A stretch of 64,000 nt of DNA from Cladopsammia gracilis (GCA_022457155.1 JAJGOT010000029.1:1499501-1563500), one strand, 5' to 3'; positions 23,160 through 34,740 are shown, numbered from the stretch's first letter. Notes: generated by a model from the sequence alone, not told the origin. Numbers and translations: made by a program.

Positions 23160-26100
23160 CAAAAACTTATGAAATGAAAATACAATTTTTCTATACTCGA
23201 CATATCTTACACAATACAAAATACTAAACGCGTTTTCCAAATATTACTCTCTAAAGTAACAACTCTAGAAATCGAATTAACAGCTTTTGATTAAAGACGG
23301 ACCGCCTCTAAGTTGATAAGATGTAACTATTTTAAATCAATAAACACACACGGAACGTCCAGTAATCTCTTTAAATACCAATTCATCTTCATTTAAACAC
23401 AAATACCCGATTTATTATTTATCAAATCACCATAGAATATCGTTACAATTTCCAAGTGCTAAATAAATCTTACAGAACTGGCGGTTTTTCTTTATGCAAA
23501 CAATATCGTTACACTGCTCTTAATAACGTCACTTATACAACGCCGCCAGAGTCTGACTATCTGCACGCTATTTTCTTCTTTTTTTTTAAAATCAATAAGA
23601 TGTGGGCATTGGAGATTTGCGGTGTTACGGTGTTGCTCATTTTTTTATTCGGTGTTGCGGTGAATAAAATCCCAGCTTGCGGTGTTGCGGTGATCTCAAA
23701 CTTTACGGTGTGCGATGTTTACACTTTACAGTCTGCGGTGTTCGGTGCAACAAAATTATCTGCGGTGTCGCCGTTTCCTGTTTGACTCTAAATTTAGCCT
23801 CTATATGTTATTTACTTCGCACTTAATTTTGAAAAGCAGGTACCATTATGTTAAATTTGTAACAAAAAACAGTACAATACTGTCTAGTTAATCTTCAATA
23901 CTCTGCTGGTCGCCAATCCTAAGCCTTTTTCATGGTAACTTGACAAAAAGATATATTGCGGTTACGGTGTTTCGTCGACTTTTCTTGGGGCGATGCGGTG
24001 TTCCGTAATTTATTTTGCCGGTGTTGCGCCGATTCAGAGCGCCGTAATGTCTCCCTCCAATAATATGAGCACAAAATTAAATCAAATAAATTGCCACTTT
24101 TACACTCTATGTAGTTTACCATTGAAAGAAAACAAACTGCTCGTAGTTTAAACGAACATCTCTGTAACAGGCTATTGATTGTGTTCTAAAAATCAGATCT
24201 TTCTTACATCACCCACTACTCTCTCTCCCCCCCCCCCCCCCCCTCGCTCCCTACACAGTAGGCAGCAGATACACTTGGACTACAATGGCTCGTGGAAGGC
24301 ACGACGCACACGACACCTGTTTTCTAATCCTTAAGTATCTAACTAACCAATATTATATAGAGTTTAAAGAGAATTGAAGACTTATCATTGCGACAAAAAT
24401 CATCTACCGATCTAGCAACTAATAATTTTATTCACACGAAAGGACGAACAGTGGAAAGTCAAATTCATCGCATATTATTACTCATCATATCACTACAGCA
24501 CCTGTGTTTTTAAACGCAAATCACTGTCAAATCTTATCATTAAAACCACTTTCCTTAGATGCCCTTCCGCTTTGCGGTGGCCACTCGTTTAGCGCTCCTC
24601 TGAAACGCATTAAAAAATAAAGTCTGTTGTGCAGGCTAGCCATTTGACTTTACAACAAACGCACAGTTTATTCTATTACAACTAGCAATTTGCCTTACCG
24701 TAGTTATCAAGTAATTATACTTACATGGAAACAATGTGCCGCGATCCCTAATTGTTTTCGGTGATGGCGGAATGTTGTACAGTGTTCTATATGTGCTGTT
24801 CGCTACGAATTTCTACGCGCACCAACGACCTCAGAGCTAGAGGTCTAGCAACAAAATGGATTTCAAGCGATCCAATTTTACTTGAAATTGTTGAAAAATC
24901 GAAACGCGTTCTTACAATGTCTTATGTAGAATGGTTTACGTGATTTAGAATAGAATGTCGTAAGTTTTGGTCACCGGAGCGTTGCAGTTACATTCCTTTG
25001 GGAGAGCGGAGTTCGTTTTGTACAGTATATAGTGATGTTCGGGTCGATATGTTAAGGTTTTTGAGGTCATGGTCAGTCGTTAAATAGGGTATTATTTTTG
25101 GTAATTTTGGTTTTGTGATGGTTAGAAATTCTACAATTGTAGTGTGCGACTGAAATAGGAGTTAAAAGGAGTTTCAAAAATTTGGTTTTCTACTGTCAAT
25201 AGACGTTATCTTTAAGTGTCGGCAGTATGGTCCTGTGGTCGTCGCTGTCTCTCGTCGGCTTTCACATGAAATGATGGACTATGACGGAGCGCGAAAGGCA
25301 AATTTATGTTCGAAGTATGATGAAGTTTTATTGCGTTTATACTTGCAGCCAAGGGTAGCTGTGATGCTGGTTATTCGTGAGAATACTGTATGTCTATTTC
25401 AGAGACATTGTTTGAAATGTTTGAGAAGCAGCATATGTTTGATAAAACAATGGGTAGGTCTGTGTTTTTATAAGCATAACGTTTAATTGGTAAGTTGAAA
25501 GAAAATGAAGATGATTTACAATTTGAAGAGATGAGTTGTCCGAAATAGCGTTTGAATGTAAAGGTTAGCAATATTGACAAATTGTTTAAGATTGGTTATT
25601 AAATGTTGTATGATCTGTAATATTTTGCTGAAACTTGTTTAATTGTGGGTGGGCCGAAATATCTACCTTTTCCGGTTTAGATTAGCGATGTCTGTCTTTC
25701 TGTTAAATGGAGTAATTAGGTAGTTGTGTATGGTTGTTGAAGGAATGATCTAATGCCGTTGTGGTGTCATCTGTTTCCTAACTATTAGGGATTAAATGGA
25801 TCATTTTAAATTTTAGAAATGAATTGGTTTTTATTTTATTGCTATTTGAAGTTAATTCTTGTTAAAAGTCTTAATATTTTTTGAGTGAGGGGGGGGGGGG
25901 GGGGGGGGTTAAGGGTGGTGGATGAACTAAGAAAGATGTGATTTTTAGAAGAGAATAGCCTGTTACAGAAACGTTCGTTTACACTACAAGCAGTTTGTTT
26001 TCTTTAAGTGTTTCACTATATAGAATGTAAAAGTGGCAATTTATTTGATTTAATTTTACCGTCATGTTTTTGATTTTGGAAAAAAAGGATAGGAAATAGA

Positions 26101-26560
26101 GTGCAGATAGGCTTTCAGTGACACGGCGAGGTTTCGTGAGCCAAACGATTTAACGTGTGGTTGTCGGTCTTTTTTTTAGTGAAGATTTGCGTGCCTATCC
26201 TACCTAACCCTAACCTCATGTCATTAGTATTACAAGTTAAGTTTTTGTATTTTCTAGTTGAGATAATGAAATGGTTGTTATTCGAGAAATCTGTGAAGTA
26301 CATTATTTTTATGGGAAATTGTTGAATTTATTTTTCTGTTCAGAATGTATTGTATAATTCTGCTTTAAATTTTCGTGCGTTTTTATTGATTTAAAATAGT
26401 TGCATCTTATCAGTTTTTACGCGGGTCGGTTTTTATTCAACAGGTGTTAATTAGATTTCTAGAGTTGTTACTTTAGAGAGTAATATTTTGCAAACACGTT
26501 TACCATTTTGTATTCGGTAACATGTTTTGAGTATAGAACAAGTGTGTTTTGATTTAATAA
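23160..26560. repeat. Large decayed inverted duplication (about 3.4 kb)
   Basis: Left-arm segments recur inverted on the right. ATTACTCTCTAAAGTAACAA at about 23,245 matches the complement of about 26,465-26,485. AACTATTTTAAATCAATAAA at about 23,325 matches the complement of about 26,385-26,405. AAATTGCCACTTTTACACTC at about 24,088 matches the complement of about 26,027-26,045. A poly-C run at 24,229-24,243 sits opposite the poly-G run at 25,890-25,908. Implied centres fall between 24,860 and 25,070. The plus strand switches from A/C-rich to G/T-rich near 24,950, as expected if the whole spacer was once part of the palindrome. Arms differ by substitutions and by one large indel (about 23,430-24,060). 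Confidence 0.75.
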
Positions 26561-26891
26561 TGCTTTGTCGACAATTAGCCACAGCTTGAATGATAATCGC
26601 ATCAGCCCATGTTCCTTGACATGACATATTATTCAAATATTCTTGCCAAGAGTGTTCAGTATTACTCTCTATAAACTGTTCTGGGTTATATACTAAATAT
26701 TCAATGCCAAGACTACGTATATAAAAATGGTTCGTAGCATCGCCATACAATTGATGTGATACGGCACGAAAAAAACAATCGCCACCTCCTCCAACATCAA
26801 GAGCAATTCTATTTAATTCAGATAACCTACTTTCTAGTAGTAAAACTGAATCTATAGCACCTGAACCATTAAAAGCAACCATTACAAACAA
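26451..26891 (-). pseudogene. OTU-family cysteine protease-like ORF, C-terminally altered
   Basis: The frame is 146 codons. Residues about 30-115 look like an OTU deubiquitinase domain: ALDVGGGGDCFFRAVSHQLY contains the catalytic Cys in the G-D-C-F-F-R-A box, followed by HFYIRSLGIEYL and MSCQGTWADAIIIQAVAN. The expected catalytic His region after QAVAN is absent. Instead the last 40 residues are encoded by the right arm of the inverted duplication, whose left-arm copy (about 23,230) has the same reading KRV.QILLSKVTTLEI. OTU domains occur in host proteins and in several transposon families, including Helentron-type elements. I cannot tell which this is. Likely a fragment without activity. Confidence 0.6.
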
Positions 26892-26967
26892 TTGATAATT
26901 TTGTTTAACGAAATAATAGATTTAAATATATTTTTTCTTGCTTTAAGTGTGCTATATTCTTTGCTAA

Positions 26968-27083
26968 TAGAGCTACGTTGAGCGCTCGAAGGCAACTCTC
27001 TTGTGTCAGGATTTCAATGCAATCAAGCTACGTTGAGCACGCTAAGGTAACTCTCTTGTCCGCTTTAGGATTTCAATGTTATC
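26968..27083 (+). repeat. Two-copy tandem repeat of about 58 bp
   Basis: GAGCTACGTTGAGCGCTCGA...GGCAACTCTCTTGTG...AGGATTTCAATGCAATCA is followed directly by a second copy (AGCTACGTTGAGCACGCTAA...GGTAACTCTCTTGTC...AGGATTTCAATGTTATCA). It lies upstream of the OTU-like ORF. Confidence 0.7.
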
Positions 27084-27291
27084 AGTACGACACGCAATTG
27101 ATATTCGTCTTCTTTTTATAGACTTTATACGCCAAGAACGTTTTCTCTCTCTTACTTGCCACTCAAACAATACATTGTCTTTTTGTCAAATAGAGACAAA
27201 ATCTCTCTTAAAAAAATAAACACGCTGAAATCGCTTATAAAATGCTTCTTAAAATGCTTCCTTGATAACTTTTACAAACAAAATCAGGAAC

Positions 27292-28600
27292 ATTTTTACG
27301 TCTTTTGCGTACTGTTGCATAATCAAACTGTAATAGCAATGATTAACTGTTTTAAAATAGCACAAAACCGAAATCCATACTCTTGCATAATCAAACCGAG
27401 ACATTTTTAGTTAGCTGAATAAGCAAAATCTACCCTCTCTTGCATACTATTGCATAATCATGACACCTAAATATTTAATAACTATTGGAAAAGCAGACAA
27501 AGATTACAACTCAAAAAGCGAACAAAAATACAGCGTGAGATTTCTCAGCTTCGTCGAGCGCGAAAAGTTGACTCGTTTAACTTTAAGCGAGTTGACTTTA
27601 AACGAATCGTAAAATTAACTCTTTTCACGAGATTTCACTTTGACATTCGTTAAGCGACATAAAAAATCGCTCCTCGCTGTTCATCATACCGGGTAGACAA
27701 CGTATAGCAGAACCCCGGAAGAGGACTCGCATATGTGGTTGGGTGGAGGTGCTCGTCGTATCTTTTAGGGGTTAAAATTAGGGGATCTAGGTATCTTTTA
27801 GAATATATGATTAAAAAAAACTCATTTTCCCAGAAAATGGTATCATTTAGTGTGTTGATAGCGAAAGACGAGTCGCTATTGCCTTCCGGTGTTCCTTCTG
27901 ATGGTAGCTGGAATTCGACCCATGTATAGTCAGATCTATTTATTTCCAGCACTCTAGCCGCATCGCATTGTTCCATCGCATATTTGGTAAAAAAATGGTA
28001 TCTTTTAGAGGTAAAATTCTGGTTGATAACGGCCACTTTGATATCTTTCAGGGTTTCACTTTTTTTCCTGACGAGCACCTCCGCTTGACGACTTATAGGA
28101 GTCCCCCCCCCCCCCCCCCCCTCCGGGAGCAGAATATTCTTACCAATTTTTCTTTTCACGATATTTCCGGTTGTCACTCGCTAAGCGACTTAAAAGGCAG
28201 AGCAAAATAGCATGTTCTTTTGAGAACAAGTCATATCTAGAATATTTGATGTCACTTTTAACGTGATTAGTAATAAGAGTGGTGTTAATTAGCTCCACGC
28301 AGCTATCAAATGTACTGAATAGGACAGCCTCTGACTAAGTTAAATTTCCCATATGACTAAAAAAAAAATTGCCGGATTGACCCCTTTCATAAAATAGAAG
28401 TCCGTATAAAGGTGAATATTTTAAGTTCGTTTACCTACAGGTTGCAACTAATTTGATTGAACCTGCACTTGGCACCGGTAGCATACGTGTTGTAGTATTG
28501 GCTGACCCGTGTACTTTCGCTTTTGTGCTATTTTAAAACAATTAATAATTGCTATTACAGTTTCATTATGTAACAGTACGCAAAAGACGCAAAAATTTAA
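27292..28600. repeat. Inverted-repeat-bounded segment of 1.3 kb
   Basis: About 80 bp at 27,292-27,372 (TTTTTACGTCTTTTGCGTAC ... GCTATT-type end, with TTTTAAAATAGCACAAAA) is present inverted at 28,516-28,600 (TTTTGTGCTATTTTAAAACA ... GTACGCAAAAGACG). Inside, a 46-bp sequence (CTTTTCACGA.ATTTC ... GTTAAGCGAC/GCTAAGCGAC) occurs as direct copies at 27,622-27,668 and 28,151-28,197, bracketing the ORF at 27,650-28,177. This could be a non-autonomous transposon with a second insertion inside it. Confidence 0.6.
27650..28177 (-). CDS. 175-aa ORF of unknown function in repeat
   Basis: No domain is recognised. It has a Gly run from a poly-C tract (GGGGGGTP at residue about 20) and repeated Lys-Arg-Tyr blocks (TSKRYHF, YSKRYLD, TPKRYDEHLHP). 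The plus strand of the same stretch reads GGTATCTTTTAG three times. This periodicity points to repeat-derived DNA rather than a host protein, but the frame is open for the full length between the two 46-bp direct repeats. Treat the coding status as unproven. Confidence 0.25.
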   Translation of the reverse strand: MTTGNIVKRKIGKNILLPEGGGGGGTPISRQAEVLVRKKSETLKDIKVAVINQNFTSKRYHFFTKYAMEQCDAARVLEINRSDYTWVEFQLPSEGTPEGNSDSSFAINTLNDTIFWENEFFLIIYSKRYLDPLILTPKRYDEHLHPTTYASPLPGFCYTLSTRYDEQRGAIFYVA

Positions 28601-28795
28601 GCCATTGAAGGCTTGCCGCAATTCCATTCAACCGTCATCATTATAAGCCAAAAAATCAACACAACTATGACATGTTTACCATACTATTGCACAATCAAAC
28701 TGCTTGGCCAATCATAATGCAGAACGTAGCTAATACAGGAAATCGCCTGCCGCTGAGTTGACCTCTGATACGCTTGGTTAATTGCACGCTTACTT

Positions 28796-29089
28796 GTAAC
28801 TCTAAAATTTTCTTTCCACCAGTGATCGAGTGCATTGTTATTTAGAAGTTGCTGAAACCAATTCTGTGGTCGTGGAAATACCCAAGCCCTCCTTGGCGAC
28901 GAGCAAGTTCGTGGCGAGCTCCTAAATGTAAATAAAACGCCGACAAACCTTGAAGATAGCGTAGTTGAAGGCGTCTTCTTCGGTGTCTTCTCGCAAAAAA
29001 AAAAAAATGCCGGATTGTTATATTTATCAAATGATAAGCAGGAGAATGACTGAAATTAAACTTACAAGATCTCGATTCGTGTCATCCAT
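28796..29089 (-). pseudogene. PIF/Harbinger-type transposase N-terminal fragment
   Basis: On the minus strand an ATG at 29,089 opens MDDTNRDLVSLISVILLL. Frame changes lead to an Arg-rich stretch (ARRHRRRRLQLRYLQGLS, about 28,985-28,935) and then, in a third frame, to PRRAWVFPRPQNWFQQLL (28,896 down to about 28,840) and HWWKENFRVT (ending about 28,796). RRAWVFPRPQNWF and WWKENFR are familiar from the N-terminal region of cnidarian Harbinger-like transposases. The DDE catalytic part is missing. Two frameshifts and the truncation mean it is dead. Confidence 0.6.
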
Positions 29090-29844
29090 GTCGATCTGTA
29101 CGTTTTCGCGCGTAAACTGCAGTGTCAGTGAACTCATATCTTATTATATTTTACCCTGGGGAGTCTTTTACTGTGTAACCGCATCCCCAAGGATAAGATG
29201 AAACCTGAGATAAACCGAACCCAAGCCATTAACCCTTGGGAAGGCCCCAAACCCAAGGTGTGTGTAACCACAACTCAATAGAAAAAAACGCAAAGTTCAT
29301 GCTATTTTGCTCTGCCATACCGCTCATATTAACACACAAACTTTCCTGTCCGATTTAACTTTCTTATAACCTCTCCATTAGTAAAATACACCGTGAAATT
29401 CTCAAACTACGTTTCCCAAGAAAACGCATTTAACCTATTTTTACCCTTTTAAAGTAGCTATAATGGCTTTACGACAAATGATTGAAACTGATAGGTAACG
29501 TGAGATATCGAAATTTAAGAAGGACTAATACCTTTGCGGTAACGTAATGTGAGATATGACAAGTTCATCACAAGTTCTGACATCCCAATACCCTAGGGAA
29601 ATTAACAATAGGTCCGGGGGTGCTCCCCAAACATTTTAGTGGCAGTATGTGACGCCCTTCTTGAAATCCTAACCACTTTAACCAACCATATCCTCAATGC
29701 CCTAATATAGCTTCTATAAAGAAGGAACAAGAAACCCCCCCGGACAAAAGTCCACAAAATTTTGTTAACAACTTTTGTCCCTTTTTAGTACTCGACTTCG
29801 AAATCTCGCTTAATGCGCAAGCGCATTAACGAGATAAAAAGGAG
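29090..29844. other. No gene seen
   Basis: AT-rich intergenic sequence without a recognisable domain. Small palindromes around AACCCTTGGG/CCCAAGG at 29,225-29,260. Confidence 0.5.
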
Positions 29845-32345
29845 TTAAGGAGGCTTGTACCCATTTCTCAAGTCTACACCCTTTCAATTTTAATGGGCCA
29901 TATCTTTTGCTGTAGATCATAAAAAGACAAGCCACTTTGCATGCAAACACACAAAACACTGAACTTTATGGGAGTATAGGATGTGTTTACATCGGTGCTT
30001 CCATGGCAACGGAATGGTGATCCTCCAAAATTAACAAGTTGTGGAGTTTCTCTAGATCGAGAGAAATTTATGTAAAACCCGCTAGTGGACTAATTGATTT
30101 GACCATGGGCTTCAACTGGACAAAGTTTAAAAGAAATGTATGAGAGCGTTTTGGAAATTTTTGGGGATGAAGTTTTGGGGATTATAAATACAGCGAAAAA
30201 CATACTATCGACATAATTGGCTAATATCTAAAGAAAACGATGCGTGATGGGAATGCAGTTGCATCTCATAGTAGTCTGATTCCATTTGAAATGGTGTGTG
30301 AAAAAGTGAGGGGTTTGCTTTGGCCGATTGCAAGAAAGAAGGATTTGATTAACGTGCGTTCAGCTGTTCTTGTTGCAATTTTTTATGTAATTTGGTCTAC
30401 GCCTACAAATGTGATGATAATTTGGAAACCGCGAGATAATTTTTTTTAAAAAATTGACAATCTCGAGATTTATCATCAACTTATATGGCCTGCAAGTTTC
30501 AAGGACATTGAAGACATGCAAGGCAATAAAATAGGGCCTCCAATGTACCAATTTTTTCCTGCAGATTTAATGTGTTTACAAGTGAGCGTCCTCATTATTC
30601 ACGAGTATTGTTTTCTAGTTTGATATGCACGTGCAAAACTTTAGCAAACATTTATTTGCATCGAACAGAACACTCGATTGCTTTCCGAAGAATTTTCTGT
30701 AACATGCTAATGGTGGCTTGAGAATTGTTAAGTATAACATTACGCAGTCAATGTCGCGCTACCACGCTGTAATGCAGCCATACCGAGGATCTCTTTAACC
30801 CTATTTGGCCTGGGGGGGGGGGCACAAAGTGCCCGCGCTAACTTTCAACGTTCATAACTTCCTTAATATGTATGCAAACGCCATCAAACTTTGTGACTTT
30901 TCCTAAAATTTATCTGGCAACAATTTCATATGACAATTTTTTAATCACGTTACTTGATGTTTCAACTTGATGTTTCTTGTTGATGACAACAAGATTTTGA
31001 CAGCCATATTTTTTTAAATTTGCATATTTATACCTTTGAATAAAGAAAAACAATTATGTTTATTGGTGTAACTTTTATATTTTTACGTCATTTAGCGTTT
31101 ATTTATTGGTTTCTATTAATTTTGGATGAATTTGGACCGTTTTTAAGAGGTTTAGAAAAATTCAGAAATCCAAGATGGCGGCCGCATAACTAATGACCTA
31201 ATAACTATGTCATATGTCATCGTTCCATTATGCGGACCGCAAAGGAGACAGTTTTGGACGTACTATGTACCCTCTAGGTTTCATTGTCATAGCCTTAATG
31301 TTCTTGAAGTTACGAAGGAAACTCAAAAAAGGCCCAGAAAAAGGCTCAGAAACTCAAAAAAAGCCCAGGCTGAATAGGGTTAAAATTGCAGGACGAACAT
31401 ATCCCAAAATTTGGAAATTTATAAACGAAATGCAGAAACACTGCTTTCTGACATTGTTTTCCTCAGTACTGTTGTCATTATCATGTATCGGAAAATTCTT
31501 TGGAAAGCAATCGAGCGTTTTGTTCGATGCAAATAAATTTTTTGCTAAAGTTTTGCACGTGCATATGAAACTTGAAAACAATACTCGTGAATAATGAGGA
31601 CGCTCACTTGTAAACACATTAAATCTGCGGGAAAAAATTGGTACATTGGAGGCCCTATTTTATTGCCTTGCATGTCTTCAATGTCCTTGAAACTTGCAGG
31701 CCATATAAGTTGATGATAAATCTCGAGATTGTCAATTTTTTAAAAAAAATTATCTCGCAGTTTCCAAATTATCATCACATTTGTAGGCGTAGACCAAATT
31801 ACATACAAAAATGGCAACAAGAGCAGCTGAACGCATGCTAATCAAATCCTTCTTTCTTGCAATTGGCCAAAGAAAGCTCCTCACTTTTTCACACACCATT
31901 TCAAATTGAATCAAACTACTATGAGATGAAATTGCATTCCCATCGTGCATCGTTTTCTTTAGATATTAGTCAATTATGTTGATAGTATGTTCTTCACTGT
32001 ATTTATAATCCCCAAAACTTCATCCCCAAAAATTTCCAAAACGCTCTCATACATTTCTTTGAAACTTTGTCCAGTTGAAGCCCATGGTCTAATCAATTAG
32101 TACACTAGCGGGTTTTACAAAAATTTCTCTTGATCTAGAAAAACTCCGCAACTTGTTAATTTCGGAGGATCACCATTCCGTTGCCATGGAAGCACCGATG
32201 TCAACAAATCCTACACTCCCATAATGTTCAATGTATCATATGTTTCCTTGCAAAGTGACTTGGCTTTTCATGCGCTACAACAAAAGATATGGTCCATTAA
32301 AATTGAAAGGGTGTGGACTTGAGAAATGGGTAGGAGCCTCCTTAA
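29845..32345. mobile_element. 2.5-kb element with about 0.85-kb terminal inverted repeats
   Basis: Left end TTAAGGAGGCTTGTACCCAT and right end ATGGGTAGGAGCCTCCTTAA are inverted copies. The pairing continues for about 855 bp: left arm 29,845 to about 30,700, right arm about 31,493 to 32,345. Matching frames on opposite strands (30,360-30,551 minus and 31,638-31,841 plus) differ at few positions. The arms remain highly similar, more than 90% by eye, so the element is fairly young or kept alike by gene conversion. The central part contains a nested piggyBac-like MITE. No transposase is visible. Confidence 0.85.
30799..31379. mobile_element. piggyBac-like MITE (581 bp) nested in the long-TIR element
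   Basis: TTAA flanks both ends (30,795-30,798 and 31,380-31,383). The element begins CCCTATTTGGCCTGGGG and ends CCCAGGCTGAATAGGG. TTAA target duplication with CCC...GGG termini is the piggyBac signature. It contains a G run after the left end and no transposase. It split the loop of the surrounding foldback element, so it is the younger of the two. Confidence 0.8.
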
Positions 32346-32381
32346 GATCAGGGAATATCGGGTCAAACTCGACAGAGTTCA

Positions 32382-32414
<33 letters not shown>

Positions 32415-32478
32415 ACTCACTCGCTCACTCAAATGGATAGCATAGTAGCTTACACCTCTTTAGGCAGTAAGCTACAAT

Positions 32479-32532
32479 AACCCGTGTCTCGCGCAACTGT
32501 CAGGAAATGCATGCGCAGAATGTATGCGCAAT
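32479..32532 (+). repeat. Short dispersed repeat, second copy
   Basis: AACCCGTGTCTCGCGCAACT ... GAAATGCATGCGCAGAATGT ... ATGCGCA matches 11,036-11,090. An ACTC microsatellite lies just upstream at 32,407-32,430. Confidence 0.55.
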
Positions 32533-32585
32533 AACAATGGGAGGCACCATCCTTAACAAATGCCATGAAAGGTTTTACTGTTGTG

Positions 32586-32765
32586 CAATCATTTATTATC
32601 TATAAAATCAATAATAATCAATAACAATTAAGAAGATTTGGTGAGTAAGCATCGATTTTCATTGATTGGTTATATCAATCAATATCAATCAAAGGATTAT
32701 TATTGATGAGTATTGATTATATTGATTGGCAATCAATGACTGGTTTTCATTCATTGATATCGCCG
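32586..32765. repeat. TTGAT/ATCAA-rich low-complexity repeat
   Basis: Same composition and irregular spacing as 7,190-7,370 (AATCAATAATAATCAATAAC, TTGATTGGTTATATCAATC). Confidence 0.6.
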
Positions 32766-34400
32766 GGAATGTTAAACTTCTAATTTCACCATGTGGTAGA
32801 ATTTGACAGAATGGTTAACGACGGAGAGAAAGGGAAACGGAACCATACGCAAATGACCTATTTGCTATTGTCAAGACACATAAGCTTCAATTTAAGACTA
32901 AGCTCACCTTGTTTTGAAATTAAGCTTACAGGTAGTGTACATCTTCAGAGCACAGCGTCAAGACACTGAATTCTAAACGAAAACAAAAGAAAGAAATGCA
33001 TTTGCCGCTTTTTAAACATCAGCAAAAGACAGTTCTGAGACTTTCATATAGTTTACGATAAAAAGCATACAAATTAATCGCTACAAACCTTCGAAAATAG
33101 ACGAAACATGCGAGAAACAGAACCACGCCGCCAGCGCGCCATCTTTGAATTCGGGGTTAGTTCCCAGCTCCCGCTCCCTTTTCTTCGCTTGGCCTACTTG
33201 TATCCGGCGCGCAGTTCTGTGGGGAGTAAGGAAATCGAGACTAAATCGGATACGTCTATTTGTAGATCTCCCTTGACCTTTGCAATAACAGTGGAAATGC
33301 TCAGCCCTGATCAAAGAAGTCATATGTAGATGCTAAGAGTGATTTTATTAAAAAGTTGCACAGAAAGCCACAACACATTTTTCAATATTTTATAACACAT
33401 TTCATTTCTCTTTATTTTTTTCCCTGCTCTGTCCTAGATGAATTCAAAATGTCTGGCTAAGTTTGTATAAAAAGGAGATGTTGTACAAGTTTAAAATGTC
33501 CAAACGATTTCATTAGTGAAGTCAAAGATTTGTGTATTAAAATAATATTGACACGTGGTCGTAAGTAATATCAAACAATTTACAAATCATTGTCAGTACC
33601 TGCACAGCCATGAGTATGGGGAGGTGGTATTCAAATCTATCTCACTATCCGGCTGTACATTAAATTCTATCTGAACTCCATCGAAATCTACCTTCACATA
33701 ACAAATAGATTCCTAGAATAGCCAAAAAATTTTTAAATGTGGTCTTTACCTTGACCGTCTGGATGCAAAAATCTGGGCATCGGCCTGACTAGCCATAAAT
33801 TGATGATAAGCTTAATTCATTGTAAGCTTATTCATAAGCCAAAATCCTCCAACTGTACTTTCTGGTGGCAATGCGGGAGTGTTTCAGCAATGGTGGTTGG
33901 AAGATCTTGGACTTTCAAGATCATACGGTTGAGAAATTATTATTTTTTTACTGCGAAAGTGAAAGAATTTCAGCAAATGAGATTCATGCTCTTTATGATA
34001 GACATCATGAAGTGTCCCCTAGACCTAATTCTCACCTAAACACAAGCAATTCTGTCAAACATGAAGTCATATGGAAATTACAAATAATTGTGTGTAATAT
34101 GAAGTGCCCAAGGTCCGAGTTACATGCATTTCTGGACATAAGTGTTTTTCTCATACATTTTAAAAATATGACAGGTGGGCTGAGAAATTTGTAGGCCCTG
34201 GCCTACGGGCCTATAGGCTCGCTACGTCCCTGCATGTTTGAACGAAACACGTTTCCCGTAAGCTCGCATGAAATCTTTATAATTATACATAAACCGACAA
34301 AATAGAGCTCGAACTTGCTGTTACATGATTTTGTGCATGGTTTAATCTCACTTTTCAAGTTCTTCGCGAAGGAAGGGCAATGCATTGTTTGATAAGGACA
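32766..34400. other. No gene seen
   Basis: Mixed AT-rich sequence. The stretch 33,105-33,235 is more GC-rich (GAACCACGCCGCCAGCGCGC), but the open frames on both strands there lack a domain. Open frames at 33,800-34,194 also show none. Confidence 0.5.
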
Positions 34401-34414
34401 CTTCTTACTTAGGG

Positions 34415-34740
34415 CTATGGACTCTTTAACTTTAAAGAAGAAATATGCCAGAACTAATGTCTTGAAGTATAGTTTTTTCCATAGAATTACTGACCAGTGG
34501 AATCAACTACCGTTAGACATTCGTGTTTCTGATAATGTAAGTATTTTTAAGTCTAGAGTTAGGAAATTTTTTAGTGATTTTTAAGTAGCTTTATATTTCT
34601 GTATTTTCTGAAACTATTATTTTATTGTGTTTCTATATATTTTTAGGTGATCTGTTTTTATATGGGGTCTAGGACTCCTTTACAGTTCATCCTTTGGTTT
34701 TTAATCCATAGATTGTAATAAATAAATAAATAAATAAATA
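34415..34740 (+). mobile_element. LINE 3' fragment with AAAT tail
   Basis: A plus-strand reading ends in FHRITDQWNQLPLDIRVSDN, then IFKSRVRKFFSDF and a stop near 34,583. The pattern (R-x-x-x-x-W-N-x-LP ... FK-x-R-x-x-x-F) is the usual C-terminus of RT ORFs in CR1/L2-type LINEs. About 130 bp of 3' UTR follow, then an (AAAT)n tail at 34,717-34,740. Heavily 5'-truncated. Confidence 0.7.

Noticed and set aside
31214..31594. 126-codon frame inside the long-TIR element
   Set aside because: It crosses the boundary of the nested TTAA element, so it cannot be an ancestral gene.
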